From NCBI GenBank assembly GCA_016928055.1, contig JAFGLM010000022.1:62001-126000 (forward strand): 64,000 nucleotides of DNA, given 5' to 3'. The DNA is from Gammaproteobacteria bacterium. Lineage in GTDB: Bacteria > Pseudomonadota > Gammaproteobacteria > HTCC5015. A program made the position numbers and the translations under genes. Each line of letters starts with the position of its first letter. Position 1 is the stretch's first letter. Shown piece by piece: positions 16,919-28,149 of this stretch. The notes under the pieces were generated by a model that searched no databases, had not been told where the DNA came from, and saw only the letters and a program-made list of their open reading frames with translations.

Positions 16919-18286
16919 CTACTTTTTCTTAACCGGGCGCTGCCACCCGGCAACAGTTGTCTGTTTGGTTCTGGAGAGCGCTAAAGTGTCGGCGGCGACG
17001 TTTTTAGTGATGGTTGAACCAGCGCCAATTGTGGCATTCTTACCAATCTTTACCGGTGCGACCAGCTGTGTATCGGAACCGATGAAAACCCCGTCCTCGA
17101 TAATAGTTTGATGTTTATTGGCACCATCATAATTGCAGACTATGGTTCCAGCGCCAATATTAACGCTTCTGCCGACTTCAGCATCACCGACATAGCTTAG
17201 ATGATTCACTTTGCTGCCGGGACCGATGATGCTCTTTTTAATCTCTACAAAATTGCCGATTTTTGTATTTTCCCGCAAAACGGAATCAGGACGCAGTCGC
17301 GCAAACGGTCCGACAATACAACCTGATTCTATATGGCTATTTTCAATCACGCAGTGGCTAAGAATCCGTGCATTATCGCCAATAATACTGTCACGAATGA
17401 TACAGTTTGATTCAATTCTGACGTTATTACCGATTTGGACATTACCTTCCAGAATAACATTGACATCAATTTCAACATCCTGGCCTATCTTTAAATCACC
17501 CCGTAAATCAAACCGGTCTGGGTCCCGGATTGTTACACCGTGTTCATACAAGCCAATCGCTGTTCTTTTCTGCAAGTATCGTTCCAGCTCCGCAAGCTGT
17601 TGTCTTGAATTAACACCCGTCACATCTTCAATCGCAAAAGCGTGTTGGGTATGAATATCAAATCCATCCTTCACCGCCAGTCCAATAACATCCGTCAAAT
17701 AGTATTCCTGCTGCGCATTATTATTGTTGATTTGCTGCAACCACTTTTTCAGTTTTTCGGTCGGTAACGCCATAATACCGGTGTTGATTTCACGGATCGC
17801 AAGCTGCTTTTTGTCGGCGTCTTTATGCTCAACTATTGCAATCGCATTCCCGTCGGCATCCCGCACGATGCGTCCGTAACCGCTCGGGTCGTCCATTTCA
17901 GCCGTCAACAATGCCACTGCCTTTTCATTCACTGATTCAGACAGGCGTGCCAGCACTAAAAGCGGCGTTAACGGCACATCACCATACAAGATCAGTGTTA
18001 TATCACTGCCATCGATCTGTTCTATGGCCTGCTTAACTGCGTGTCCGGTTCCTAACTGCGGCTCCTGAAGCGCCCAGCACAAGTCAGCCTGCGCCGGGAA
18101 TGCCTCCAACAAACGCTCAGCGCCGTACCCATAAACGACACAAATTTTTTCCGGATGCAGTTTTCTGGCGGTATCGATGACATGTCCAAGCAGTGGTTTA
18201 CCGGCCAGTTTATGTAACACTTTGGGAGTGTCGGATTTCATGCGGGTACCTTTACCCGCAGCAAGAATGATTACGCTCAGCGACAC
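16919..18286 (-). CDS. glmU: Bifunctional N-acetylglucosamine-1-phosphate uridyltransferase / glucosamine-1-phosphate acetyltransferase
   Basis: A 455-residue trimeric enzyme making UDP-GlcNAc. The N-terminal pyrophosphorylase domain has the nucleotidyl motif LAAGKGTRMKSDTPKVLH and LYGDVPL. The C-terminal half is a left-handed beta helix of hexapeptide repeats (IGNNVRIESNCII, VGPFARLRP, IGAGTIVCNYDG) with acetyltransferase residues. The protein ends in a basic KKK tail. It follows the atp operon, as in many gammaproteobacteria, but a 181-base gap and a possible promoter suggest separate expression. Confidence 0.97.
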   Translation of the reverse strand: MSLSVIILAAGKGTRMKSDTPKVLHKLAGKPLLGHVIDTARKLHPEKICVVYGYGAERLLEAFPAQADLCWALQEPQLGTGHAVKQAIEQIDGSDITLILYGDVPLTPLLVLARLSESVNEKAVALLTAEMDDPSGYGRIVRDADGNAIAIVEHKDADKKQLAIREINTGIMALPTEKLKKWLQQINNNNAQQEYYLTDVIGLAVKDGFDIHTQHAFAIEDVTGVNSRQQLAELERYLQKRTAIGLYEHGVTIRDPDRFDLRGDLKIGQDVEIDVNVILEGNVQIGNNVRIESNCIIRDSIIGDNARILSHCVIENSHIESGCIVGPFARLRPDSVLRENTKIGNFVEIKKSIIGPGSKVNHLSYVGDAEVGRSVNIGAGTIVCNYDGANKHQTIIEDGVFIGSDTQLVAPVKIGKNATIGAGSTITKNVAADTLALSRTKQTTVAGWQRPVKKK

Positions 18287-18323
18287 AGTGATCCCCGCGA
18301 TGGCTTTTAGTGATGAACCGAAA

Positions 18324-18352
18324 AGAGTAATGCTAGCACGTATATTTGTAAA
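18324..18352 (-). promoter_or_regulatory. Possible sigma-70 promoter of glmU-glmS
   Basis: On the minus strand TTTACA (18347-18352) and TACTCT (18324-18329) are 17 bases apart, about 40 bases upstream of the glmU start. The -35 is good and the -10 only moderate, so this is a candidate rather than a firm call. Confidence 0.35.
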
Positions 18353-18467
18353 ATTTATAACCCCAGCCTATTTGCCCCGTGCACGTACCTACGACCACCG
18401 GGTAACGGTGTGCGGCAAATTACCGGGAAAACGACACTTCCATAAAAAATGGAGGTTTTATAGGGAC

Positions 18468-18893
18468 TTATTTGGATTTCCGCTTGCGGATCATATTGAG
18501 CTGCGCAATAGACTCTGCCAGCATTGACTGTGCCTGCGCCAGATCGATATCAGAATGCTTGTTAGAAATTGCTTCCTCGGCTTTTTTCCTGGCTTCCAAT
18601 GCCGCCGCTTCATCAAGATCCTTTGCTCTTACAGCCGTATCGGACAAGACGGTCACATGATTAGGTTGTACTTCCAATATGCCGCCGGACACATATATCG
18701 ATATGGGTTGCTCTTCGTCTGGCACGGTAACACGCACTTCGCCAGGCAGTAGATGGGTTATCAACTGCGCATGCCGCGGCAAGATGCCAATCTGACCATT
18801 GACAGCAGGCGCCACCACCATCTCAGCCACACCCGAGTACAGCAGTTTTTCAGCACTAACAATATCAACCTGCAGTGTTGGGTTCGAGGCCAT
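18468..18893 (-). CDS. atpC: ATP synthase epsilon subunit
   Basis: A 141-residue F1 epsilon subunit with an N-terminal beta sandwich (LQVDIVSAEKLLYSG, LPRHAQLITHLLPGEV, YVSGGILEVQPNHVTVLSD) and a C-terminal helical hairpin rich in Ala and Lys. It links the rotor to catalysis and can inhibit ATP hydrolysis. It is the last gene of the atp operon, 34 bases after atpD. Confidence 0.95.
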   Translation of the reverse strand: MASNPTLQVDIVSAEKLLYSGVAEMVVAPAVNGQIGILPRHAQLITHLLPGEVRVTVPDEEQPISIYVSGGILEVQPNHVTVLSDTAVRAKDLDEAAALEARKKAEEAISNKHSDIDLAQAQSMLAESIAQLNMIRKRKSK

Positions 18894-18927
18894 TTTGTAT
18901 TCCGCCTTGGTTCGATCTTAATTCCGG

Positions 18928-20331
<1,404 letters not shown>

Positions 20332-20389
20332 TTAATCCTCAAGTTCATCTATTCGAAATTCGATTCTGAATTATTCATCAGTCAAATAC

Positions 20390-21250
20390 TTATACCGCCG
20401 CCGCACCAGCAACAATTTCTGACAATTCCTGTGTAATGGAAGCCTGGCGCTCTTTGTTATAGGCTAACTGCAGGCGATTAATCACTTCAGTTGCATTGTC
20501 TGTTGCGCTTTTCATCGCAACCATGCGTGCAGCCATTTCGCAGGAAATATTTTCCACCACAGCCTGATACAACAAAGATTCAAGATAACGCTGCAACGTT
20601 GCATCGATAAGCCCTTTTGAATCCGGTTCGTAGATATAGTCCCAGTGATAATTCAGGCTCATGTCTTCACCACGCGCAACAGGCAGTAACTGAATAATTT
20701 CCGGTTTCTGCGTCATGGTGTTTACGAAACTATTCTGAACGATGTACAAACGATCAATCTGATCGGTGTTGTATGCATCTATCATGACTTTTAGAACACC
20801 AATAAGCTCTTCCAGCTTCGGTTCATCGCCAAGGTGATTAACGTTAGCAAGAACATTACCGCCGATACGTTTAAAAAAAGAAACTGCCTTGCGCCCGCAC
20901 AAAGCCAGGTCGATTCCGACGTTCTGATCCATGTTCTTTTTCATATCCGACACGGCCAGTTTAAACAGATTAACATTTAAACCACCACACAAGCCTTTGT
21001 CGGAAGAAACGACAATATAGCCAACTCGCTTTTTGACGCGCGCATTCAGAAATGGATGCTTATACTCTGTATGCGCATAGGCCATATGACCAACAATTTC
21101 GTGAATTTTATTTGTGTATGGCCGAGACGCGCGCATGCGATCCTGCGCCTTACGCATTTTACTTGCGGCTACCATTTCCATAGCCTTGGTAATCTTTTGC
21201 GTATTCTTAACGCTCTGGATTTTGTTGCGTATCTCTTTGCCGGCTGCCAT
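20390..21250 (-). CDS. atpG: ATP synthase gamma subunit
   Basis: A 286-residue central stalk subunit. The N-terminal helix begins [20 protein letters not shown], the Rossmann-like centre contains [11 protein letters not shown], and the C-terminal helix contains [18 protein letters not shown]. It rotates inside the alpha3-beta3 ring and couples it to the c ring. It sits 14 bases after atpA. Confidence 0.97.
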   Translation of the reverse strand: MAAGKEIRNKIQSVKNTQKITKAMEMVAASKMRKAQDRMRASRPYTNKIHEIVGHMAYAHTEYKHPFLNARVKKRVGYIVVSSDKGLCGGLNVNLFKLAVSDMKKNMDQNVGIDLALCGRKAVSFFKRIGGNVLANVNHLGDEPKLEELIGVLKVMIDAYNTDQIDRLYIVQNSFVNTMTQKPEIIQLLPVARGEDMSLNYHWDYIYEPDSKGLIDATLQRYLESLLYQAVVENISCEMAARMVAMKSATDNATEVINRLQLAYNKERQASITQELSEIVAGAAAV

Positions 21251-21264
21251 AACGTTTCAGTTTC

Positions 21265-22806
21265 CTAAAAAGCCACTTTGGTTTTGTAGTCTTCAATCAC
21301 GCCTGTAAGACCCGCTATGATTTCATCGCTATAGTCACCCGAAGCATTGATGTTGTTGCGCAGCTCGGAAGCAGTTGAGTGAAAATGCTGATGCAACCCA
21401 TGTTCAAAGACACCGATATTTTTCAATTCAAGATCATCAAGGTAGCCTTTATCAACCGCCAACAAAGAAATAGCCATGTCGGCAACCGTTAATGGAGAAT
21501 ATTGTGGTTGTTTCATCAACTCCATAACACGTTGACCACGCTCCAACTGCTTACGCGTGGCTTCATCCAGATCAGACGCAAACTGCGAAAACGCTTCCAG
21601 TTCGCGATATTGCGCCAACGCGAGACGAACACCGCCACCCAGTTTTTTAATCAATTTTGTTTGTGCAGCACCGCCAACGCGCGATACGGATAGTCCGGCG
21701 TTAATCGCAGGCCTGAAACCCGAATTGAATAAATCTGTTTCCAGGAAAATCTGTCCATCCGTAATGGAGATAACGTTGGTCGGAACAAAAGCGGAAACGT
21801 CGCCCGCCTGGGTTTCGATGACCGGCAATGCAGTTAACGAACCCGTTTTACCTTTAACCTTGCCGCCCGTGATGCGTTCAACTTCAGCTGCATTGATACG
21901 CGCAGCACGTTCCAATAAACGTGAATGCAAATAAAACACATCACCGGGAAACGCTTCGCGACCCGGTGGCCGACGCAGCAATAAAGAAACCTGACGGTAA
22001 GCGACCGCCTGTTTTGACAAATCATCATAAATAATCAGCGCGTCTTCACCGCGATCACGGAAATATTCACCCATGGTGCAACCGGAATAAACCGAGATAT
22101 ATTGCATAACGGCTGATTCTGAGGCTGATGCCGCGACAATAATGGTGTGCTCCAATGCGCCGTGCTCTTCCAGTTTACGCACAACGTTAGCGATAGAAGA
22201 CTGCTTCTGTCCGACAGCAACATAAATACATTTAATGCCGGAGCCTTTCTGGTTGATGATGGTATCCAGTGCAACGGCTGTTTTACCCGTTTGGCGGTCG
22301 CCAATAATTAACTCGCGCTGGCCACGACCCAGCGGAATCATGGCATCAAGAGATTTCAAACCGGTTTGCACGGGCTGTGAAACCGATTGTCGTTCAATCA
22401 CGCCTGGCGCAATCTTTTCGATGGGCTGGGTTTCAGTGGTTTGAACCGGGCCTTTACCATCAATTGGTTCACCCAGGGCATTAACAACACGGCCCATTAA
22501 GGCCTCGCCTACCGGCACTTCCAAAATTCGGTTGGTACAACGTACCTTATCGCCTTCAGACAAATGAACGTACTCTCCCAGGACCACAGCACCAACTGAA
22601 TCTCGTTCAAGATTGAGCGTTACCGCAAAAGTGTCTCCAGGCAGTTCAAGCATTTCCCCTTGCATGGCATCTGCCAGTCCATGCACACGAATAATGCCGT
22701 CTGCGACACTGACGATGGTACCTTCGGAACTCGCCTCAACTTTATGTTCAAAGCCGGCGATGCGCTCCTTAATCAGCTGGCTAATTTCCGATGGGTTTAA
22801 TTGCAT
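21265..22806 (-). CDS. atpA: ATP synthase alpha subunit
   Basis: A 513-residue regulatory F1 subunit starting [16 protein letters not shown]. It has the P-loop GDRQTGKTA, the block [17 protein letters not shown] and the arginine-finger region ISVSRVGG-like [12 protein letters not shown]. The length equals that of E. coli AtpA. It is co-directional with atpH upstream (45-base gap) and atpG downstream. Confidence 0.98.
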   Translation of the reverse strand: MQLNPSEISQLIKERIAGFEHKVEASSEGTIVSVADGIIRVHGLADAMQGEMLELPGDTFAVTLNLERDSVGAVVLGEYVHLSEGDKVRCTNRILEVPVGEALMGRVVNALGEPIDGKGPVQTTETQPIEKIAPGVIERQSVSQPVQTGLKSLDAMIPLGRGQRELIIGDRQTGKTAVALDTIINQKGSGIKCIYVAVGQKQSSIANVVRKLEEHGALEHTIIVAASASESAVMQYISVYSGCTMGEYFRDRGEDALIIYDDLSKQAVAYRQVSLLLRRPPGREAFPGDVFYLHSRLLERAARINAAEVERITGGKVKGKTGSLTALPVIETQAGDVSAFVPTNVISITDGQIFLETDLFNSGFRPAINAGLSVSRVGGAAQTKLIKKLGGGVRLALAQYRELEAFSQFASDLDEATRKQLERGQRVMELMKQPQYSPLTVADMAISLLAVDKGYLDDLELKNIGVFEHGLHQHFHSTASELRNNINASGDYSDEIIAGLTGVIEDYKTKVAF

Positions 22807-22851
22807 GTTTATAATTCCTCGTACCCGATAATCTCAATTTCAGCTTGATTG

Positions 22852-23391
22852 CTATTGACGCAGCAGAGCGGCGTTCATTTTAGACAATCGTGTTTTTAGG
22901 GTGCCGTCGATGACCAGGTCACCGGCTTTAATTACTGCACCACCGATTAATGTTGGATCAATTTCACACTTCAAAGTAACTTTTTTCTGCAATCGCTTTT
23001 CCAGCGATTGAATAATCTTCTTCTGCTGTAAGGCCGGAATTTCTTTTGCTGAACTCACAACCGCTTCAATCTTTCCCTCGTGATCGGCGCGTAACAATTC
23101 AAACTCAGAAAAGATATCTGGCAGAATTTGTAAGCGTCCATTATCCGCCAACAGATTGACCAGATTAACGGCTCCTTTATCCAGCTTGTCGCCGCATACT
23201 TTAAGTAACAAGTCTGCGCGTTGCTTGCGCGTTAATCGGGAATCATCCAACAAACAGCTCATTTGCGGGTCTTTAACTACCAACGCCAGAAACTCAAGCT
23301 GCTCCGCCCAATTTGCCAACACACCTTCATCACGAGCATATTCAAACGCCGCGTTTGCGTATGGCCTTGCGATGGTAATAATCCGGCTCAT
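22852..23391 (-). CDS. atpH: ATP synthase delta subunit
   Basis: A 179-residue peripheral-stalk subunit of F1 (OSCP family). It begins with IARPYANAAFEYA, typical of the family, and ends with the C-terminal block IDPTLIGGAVIKAGDLVIDGT, given here as its recognisable core. It joins the alpha3-beta3 head to the b subunits and follows atpF by 16 bases. Confidence 0.95.
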   Translation of the reverse strand: MSRIITIARPYANAAFEYARDEGVLANWAEQLEFLALVVKDPQMSCLLDDSRLTRKQRADLLLKVCGDKLDKGAVNLVNLLADNGRLQILPDIFSEFELLRADHEGKIEAVVSSAKEIPALQQKKIIQSLEKRLQKKVTLKCEIDPTLIGGAVIKAGDLVIDGTLKTRLSKMNAALLRQ

Positions 23392-23407
23392 TTACAATTC
23401 CACAAAA

Positions 23408-23878
23408 TTAAATTTGCGCCGCCAAATCATCCAGCACGTCTGAATGCGCTTTAACATCGACTTCGCGCTCAAGGATTCGTTCTGCAGCAGCCAACGAGAT
23501 GCTGGCCACCTGTTCACGCAAAGCCTGTTTTGCCTGGTTCAATTCCTGTTGAACTTCAGTATGACCAGATTGAACAATACGATTATGTTCAATCATTGCA
23601 GTTTCTTTGGCTTCTTCTATCAGCCGGTCACCCTGATTTTGTGCTAATGACAAAATCTTGGAGGCTTCAACCTTAGCTTCTTTTAACACTTCTTTTGCGC
23701 GTTCTTCCGACAGTTCATGTTCTCTACGACCACGCTCAGCTGCCGCCAAACCATCGGCAATATTAGCCTGACGCTCACGAAGCGCATTAATTATCGGCGG
23801 CCATACGAACTTCACACAAAAGGCAACGAAGATCGCAAACGCGATCATCTGCCCTATAAGGGTTGCGTTGGGATTCAC
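23408..23878 (-). CDS. atpF: ATP synthase b subunit
   Basis: A 156-residue subunit with one N-terminal membrane helix (about residues 5-25, [20 protein letters not shown]) followed by a long charged amphipathic helix that dimerises as the peripheral stalk. The length equals that of E. coli AtpF. A single b gene is present, so there is no b' paralogue. Confidence 0.95.
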   Translation of the reverse strand: MNPNATLIGQMIAFAIFVAFCVKFVWPPIINALRERQANIADGLAAAERGRREHELSEERAKEVLKEAKVEASKILSLAQNQGDRLIEEAKETAMIEHNRIVQSGHTEVQQELNQAKQALREQVASISLAAAERILEREVDVKAHSDVLDDLAAQI

Positions 23879-23927
23879 CTTCCTACCTCGTTATAACGTT
23901 AACGACCGAGTTAATCTGATTCATTAA

Positions 23928-24164
<237 letters not shown>

Positions 24165-24204
24165 CTAACAATAACGTGATAAATAAAATTTGTTCCTTTA
24201 ATGT

Positions 24205-25047
<843 letters not shown>

Positions 25048-25066
25048 TCAGTCGATTACTTCCAGT

Positions 25067-25441
25067 TTAGGTATCAAACAACAGTAATGGCCAGTTGGCC
25101 AACAATACTGCTACGAGCGTTAGCATCATTGGTAACGCTGGAATCTCCAGATACCGCATGGCAACTACCGCCATAATCGCTATCAAGACCATTTTCAGTG
25201 CTTCCGCGTGAAATAACTGTTTTAAAAAAAACTGCGGCAACCACTGCATTCGGCCAAACAAAATGTGCATACACGACAGGGCGGTTGCACTCAAACCGAT
25301 CACACCGCCTATACCCGCCGAGAACGCGGCCAACAAGCCGCCCAGAACAAAAAAGATGGTCGTTACTGCAGCGATGACAGCGGCCTGCACTGCCAATAGT
25401 TTAAGAACTGTTCTTGCTCGTTTGTTCATTAGCACAGCCAT
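25067..25441 (-). CDS. atpI: ATP synthase I protein
   Basis: A 124-residue protein with four predicted membrane helices and the gammaproteobacterial AtpI pattern of a basic N-terminus and C-terminal LANWPLLLFDT. It is the first gene of the atp operon and assists c-ring assembly; it is not essential in characterised species. Confidence 0.85.
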   Translation of the reverse strand: MAVLMNKRARTVLKLLAVQAAVIAAVTTIFFVLGGLLAAFSAGIGGVIGLSATALSCMHILFGRMQWLPQFFLKQLFHAEALKMVLIAIMAVVAMRYLEIPALPMMLTLVAVLLANWPLLLFDT

Positions 25442-25503
25442 ATGGTGGCACTTCGATTGTCAGTTTCTCAGCAACCCACTTTCGATATGCTAACGGCGGG
25501 CGC

Positions 25504-25533
25504 ATTATATAAGGCCAGAATTTGACGGGTCAA
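25504..25533 (-). promoter_or_regulatory. Sigma-70 promoter of the atp operon
   Basis: On the minus strand TTGACC (25528-25533) and a perfect TATAAT (25504-25509) are 18 bases apart, about 60 bases before the atpI start and outside parB. This is the strongest promoter match I found in the window and suits a highly expressed operon. Confidence 0.8.
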
Positions 25534-25571
25534 CGAAACTGCGGCAATTACGGAGTATAAAGGGATTAACG

Positions 25572-26438
25572 CTAACGAAAACGGCGTAGCATGCCCTCCA
25601 GTTCATCGCAGCTTTTATAATGAATCACGAGTTTACCCTGGCCCTTGCTGCTATGCTGGATTTGAACTTTGGCACCCAGTTTTTCGGCCAGCTCCTGTTC
25701 CAGTCGATTGACATTGGGGTCTTGTTGTTTACTGCTCGCTGACCTGGTTTCCGTTGGTGACAGCGCTTTGCGGGCCAAAGCTTCTGCTTCACGAACCGAT
25801 AATCCTTGCTGCGCGATACGACGCGCAATTTGAATCTGCTGAGCCGGCTTTAATGACAGCAATGCCCGAGCATGGCCCATTTCCAGCTCGCCACGATCTA
25901 AAAATCCCTTTACTTCCTCAGCTAATTCAAGCAAGCGCAATAAGTTAGTAACGCTGGCACGGGAGCGGCCAACTGCTTCTGCCACTTGTTGGTGCGTTAA
26001 ACCAAATTCGTTAATCAGCCTTTGTAATCCGTTGGCCAGTTCCAGCGCATTCAGGTTTTCACGCTGAATATTTTCAATCAAAGCAATCGCTGCGGCAGCG
26101 GTATCATCCAGATCACGCACCACCGCCGGTATTTCCTGCAGGCCTGCCAGCTGCGCCGCGCGCCAGCGGCGTTCGCCGGCAATTAATTCGTATTCATCAC
26201 CCATTGTGCGCACAACAATTGGCTGCAATACGCCCTGAGTTCTAATAGAAGCAGCGAGTTCTTCAAGCGCTTCCGGCTCAAAATGGGTGCGCGGTTGAAA
26301 CGAGCCACGATTGATGCTTTCTATAGGTAGCTTACGTAATTGTTCGCTCGAAGCATTCTCCAGTCTTTGCAGTGCACCTTCCGGTGCGCCAATAAGGGCT
26401 TCCAGACCACGACCCAGGCCTCTGCGTTTTGTCGCCAC
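25572..26438 (-). CDS. parB: Chromosome partitioning protein ParB (CTP-dependent DNA clamp)
   Basis: A 288-residue ParB/Spo0J protein. The basic N-terminus contains KRRGLGRGLEALIG, the ParA-interacting motif. The N-terminal CTPase fold has the block LIAGERRWRAAQLAGL and the ENIQRENLNALE segment. The helix-turn-helix LTHQQVAEAVGRSRASVTNLLRLL recognises parS, and the C-terminal 40 residues form the dimerisation domain. Two perfect parS palindromes lie in recF about 15 kb away. It is 20 bases downstream of parA. Confidence 0.96.
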   Translation of the reverse strand: MATKRRGLGRGLEALIGAPEGALQRLENASSEQLRKLPIESINRGSFQPRTHFEPEALEELAASIRTQGVLQPIVVRTMGDEYELIAGERRWRAAQLAGLQEIPAVVRDLDDTAAAAIALIENIQRENLNALELANGLQRLINEFGLTHQQVAEAVGRSRASVTNLLRLLELAEEVKGFLDRGELEMGHARALLSLKPAQQIQIARRIAQQGLSVREAEALARKALSPTETRSASSKQQDPNVNRLEQELAEKLGAKVQIQHSSKGQGKLVIHYKSCDELEGMLRRFR

Positions 26439-26458
26439 GATTCTAAACTCCTCTCACA

Positions 26459-27250
26459 TTATGCCGCGGTGGGATTGGCGCGAAGTTTGGCTTCTTTGCG
26501 CAGAATTTCGCCCGCCAGCGCCAGATACGCCAACGCGCCGGTTGAGGTCTTGTCGTATTGCATGACAGGTAGGCCATGGCTGGGTGCCTCGGCCAGACGT
26601 ACATTACGCGGGATGATTGTGCGATAAAGACGGTCTGGAAAATGCCCTTTAAGCTGCTCCGAGACATCCAGCGCCAGATTGTTTCGGGGATCAAACATGG
26701 TGCGCAGCAGGCCTTCAACTTTCAGCCCCGGATTAACCGTTTTCTTCACGTTTTCAATGGTTTGCAGTAATGCGGTCAGGCCCTCCAGGGCGTAGTACTC
26801 ACATTGCATGGGAATGAGCACTCCCGTCCCCGCTACCAAAGCATTGAGTGTCAACATATTCAGAGCGGGCGGGCAATCGATAATGATGTACTCATAACGG
26901 TGTTTGATTTTGTCGAGTGCAAATTTGAGCCGCTGTTCACGGGCAATTTCATTCATCAGGGCAACTTCAGCAGCCGTCAAATCACCGTTCGATGGCAATA
27001 TTTCAAAACCATATTGCTCCAGCGCCAGAATGGCATCATCGATTTGTGCTTCCTGTAGCAAAACTTCGCAAGTGCTGATTTCCAAAGCCGCTTTATCAAC
27101 GCCACATCCCATGGTGGCGTTGCCTTGCGGGTCAATATCGACCAGCAACACGCTGTGGTTTGTAACCGCCAGTGACGCAGCCAGGTTAATACTGGTGGTG
27201 GTTTTGCCCACCCCCCCTTTTTGATTTGCAACTACGAGAATCTTGGTCAT
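26459..27250 (-). CDS. parA: Chromosome partitioning ATPase ParA (Soj)
   Basis: A 263-residue ATPase with deviant Walker A KGGVGKTTTSINLA, switch I-like DIDPQGNATMGCG and Walker B-like YIIIDCPPALNMLTLNAL (core shown). It binds DNA non-specifically when ATP-bound and pulls ParB-parS complexes. It lies between rsmG (3 bases upstream) and parB, the usual order next to oriC. Confidence 0.97.
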   Translation of the reverse strand: MTKILVVANQKGGVGKTTTSINLAASLAVTNHSVLLVDIDPQGNATMGCGVDKAALEISTCEVLLQEAQIDDAILALEQYGFEILPSNGDLTAAEVALMNEIAREQRLKFALDKIKHRYEYIIIDCPPALNMLTLNALVAGTGVLIPMQCEYYALEGLTALLQTIENVKKTVNPGLKVEGLLRTMFDPRNNLALDVSEQLKGHFPDRLYRTIIPRNVRLAEAPSHGLPVMQYDKTSTGALAYLALAGEILRKEAKLRANPTAA

Positions 27251-27253
27251 TTT

Positions 27254-27886
27254 TTAGTCAGAAGCTTTCTGTAAACAGACAATATGCCGCTCGGCCTTAA
27301 CGTCGGGAACCGAAACGGCGGCCACTTCAATCACCTTAACGTCAGTTGACAGCGTTTTGAGCTCGCTATCAGGCCGACGGCCCTTCATGGCCAACAAGAT
27401 TGAGTGCTGGTCACACAGGTGCAAACTGGATTTGACGAAATCCCCCAGGCTGGCGAACGCCCGGCTGATAACTGTATCAAACGCGTGCCCCGGGTGGTAC
27501 TCCTCAATGCGTGATTTGATAACTTCAACCCGATCCGACAAACAAAGCTCCACGATGACTTGCTGCATAAAGCGGGTCTTTTTCCCGTTGCTGTCCAGTA
27601 ATACAAAATGCACGTCGGGCCGCACCACAGCAAGGGGAATGCCCGGCAGACCTGCTCCTGAGCCAACGTCCAGCATCCTGTTCCCGCGTAGATATGGCAT
27701 TGCTGAAAGACTATCGAGTACATGATGACTGACAATTCTTTCCTGATTCTGCTTGCCGATCAGATTGAATGTCTTGCTCCATTTTTCCAGTAATCTGACA
27801 AATGTCAGCAACTGGTCCAGCTGCCTGGGAGTATATGATTGTCCGCTCCGGTTAAGAGACGATTCCAGCATTTGTCGAGGCAGCAT
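27254..27886 (-). CDS. rsmG: 16S rRNA (guanine(527)-N7)-methyltransferase
   Basis: 210 residues from the ATG at 27886; an in-frame GTG at 27949 would add 21 residues not seen in the family. The SAM-binding motif is MLDVGSGAGLPGIPLAVVRP, followed by LLDSNGKKTRFMQQV and VISRAFASL. It methylates G527 in the 530 loop, whose loss gives low-level streptomycin resistance in other species. It heads the rsmG-parA-parB run, but mnmG, its usual upstream neighbour, is separated from it by a c-di-GMP gene on the opposite strand. Confidence 0.93.
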   Translation of the reverse strand: MLPRQMLESSLNRSGQSYTPRQLDQLLTFVRLLEKWSKTFNLIGKQNQERIVSHHVLDSLSAMPYLRGNRMLDVGSGAGLPGIPLAVVRPDVHFVLLDSNGKKTRFMQQVIVELCLSDRVEVIKSRIEEYHPGHAFDTVISRAFASLGDFVKSSLHLCDQHSILLAMKGRRPDSELKTLSTDVKVIEVAAVSVPDVKAERHIVCLQKASD

Positions 27887-28149
27887 TACCCAGCCCTGTA
27901 CTTTGAATAGGCTTGAAATTCTACCATAGCAACGATAGTTGGCTTTCACGTTAAAGAATTTGCGTGAACAGAGGCTAATAGTGCTGTGGCGTATGCGCGT
28001 GACAAGCGGTGGATTACGGTGCTTGTTTTCGTCTCTGCCCTTCTGTCAAAAAGTTAGTTTTTCTGTTCCTTTAACCTAAACTAATGTGAGTAATGCTTTT
28101 TATAGAAACACTATTTAAAAAATTTATATTCATTTCAGGATAATACCTG

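Noticed and set aside
18436-18456. Hairpin after atpC as operon terminator
   Set aside because: On the minus strand the stem has an A-C mismatch and no T run follows, so it is too weak to call.
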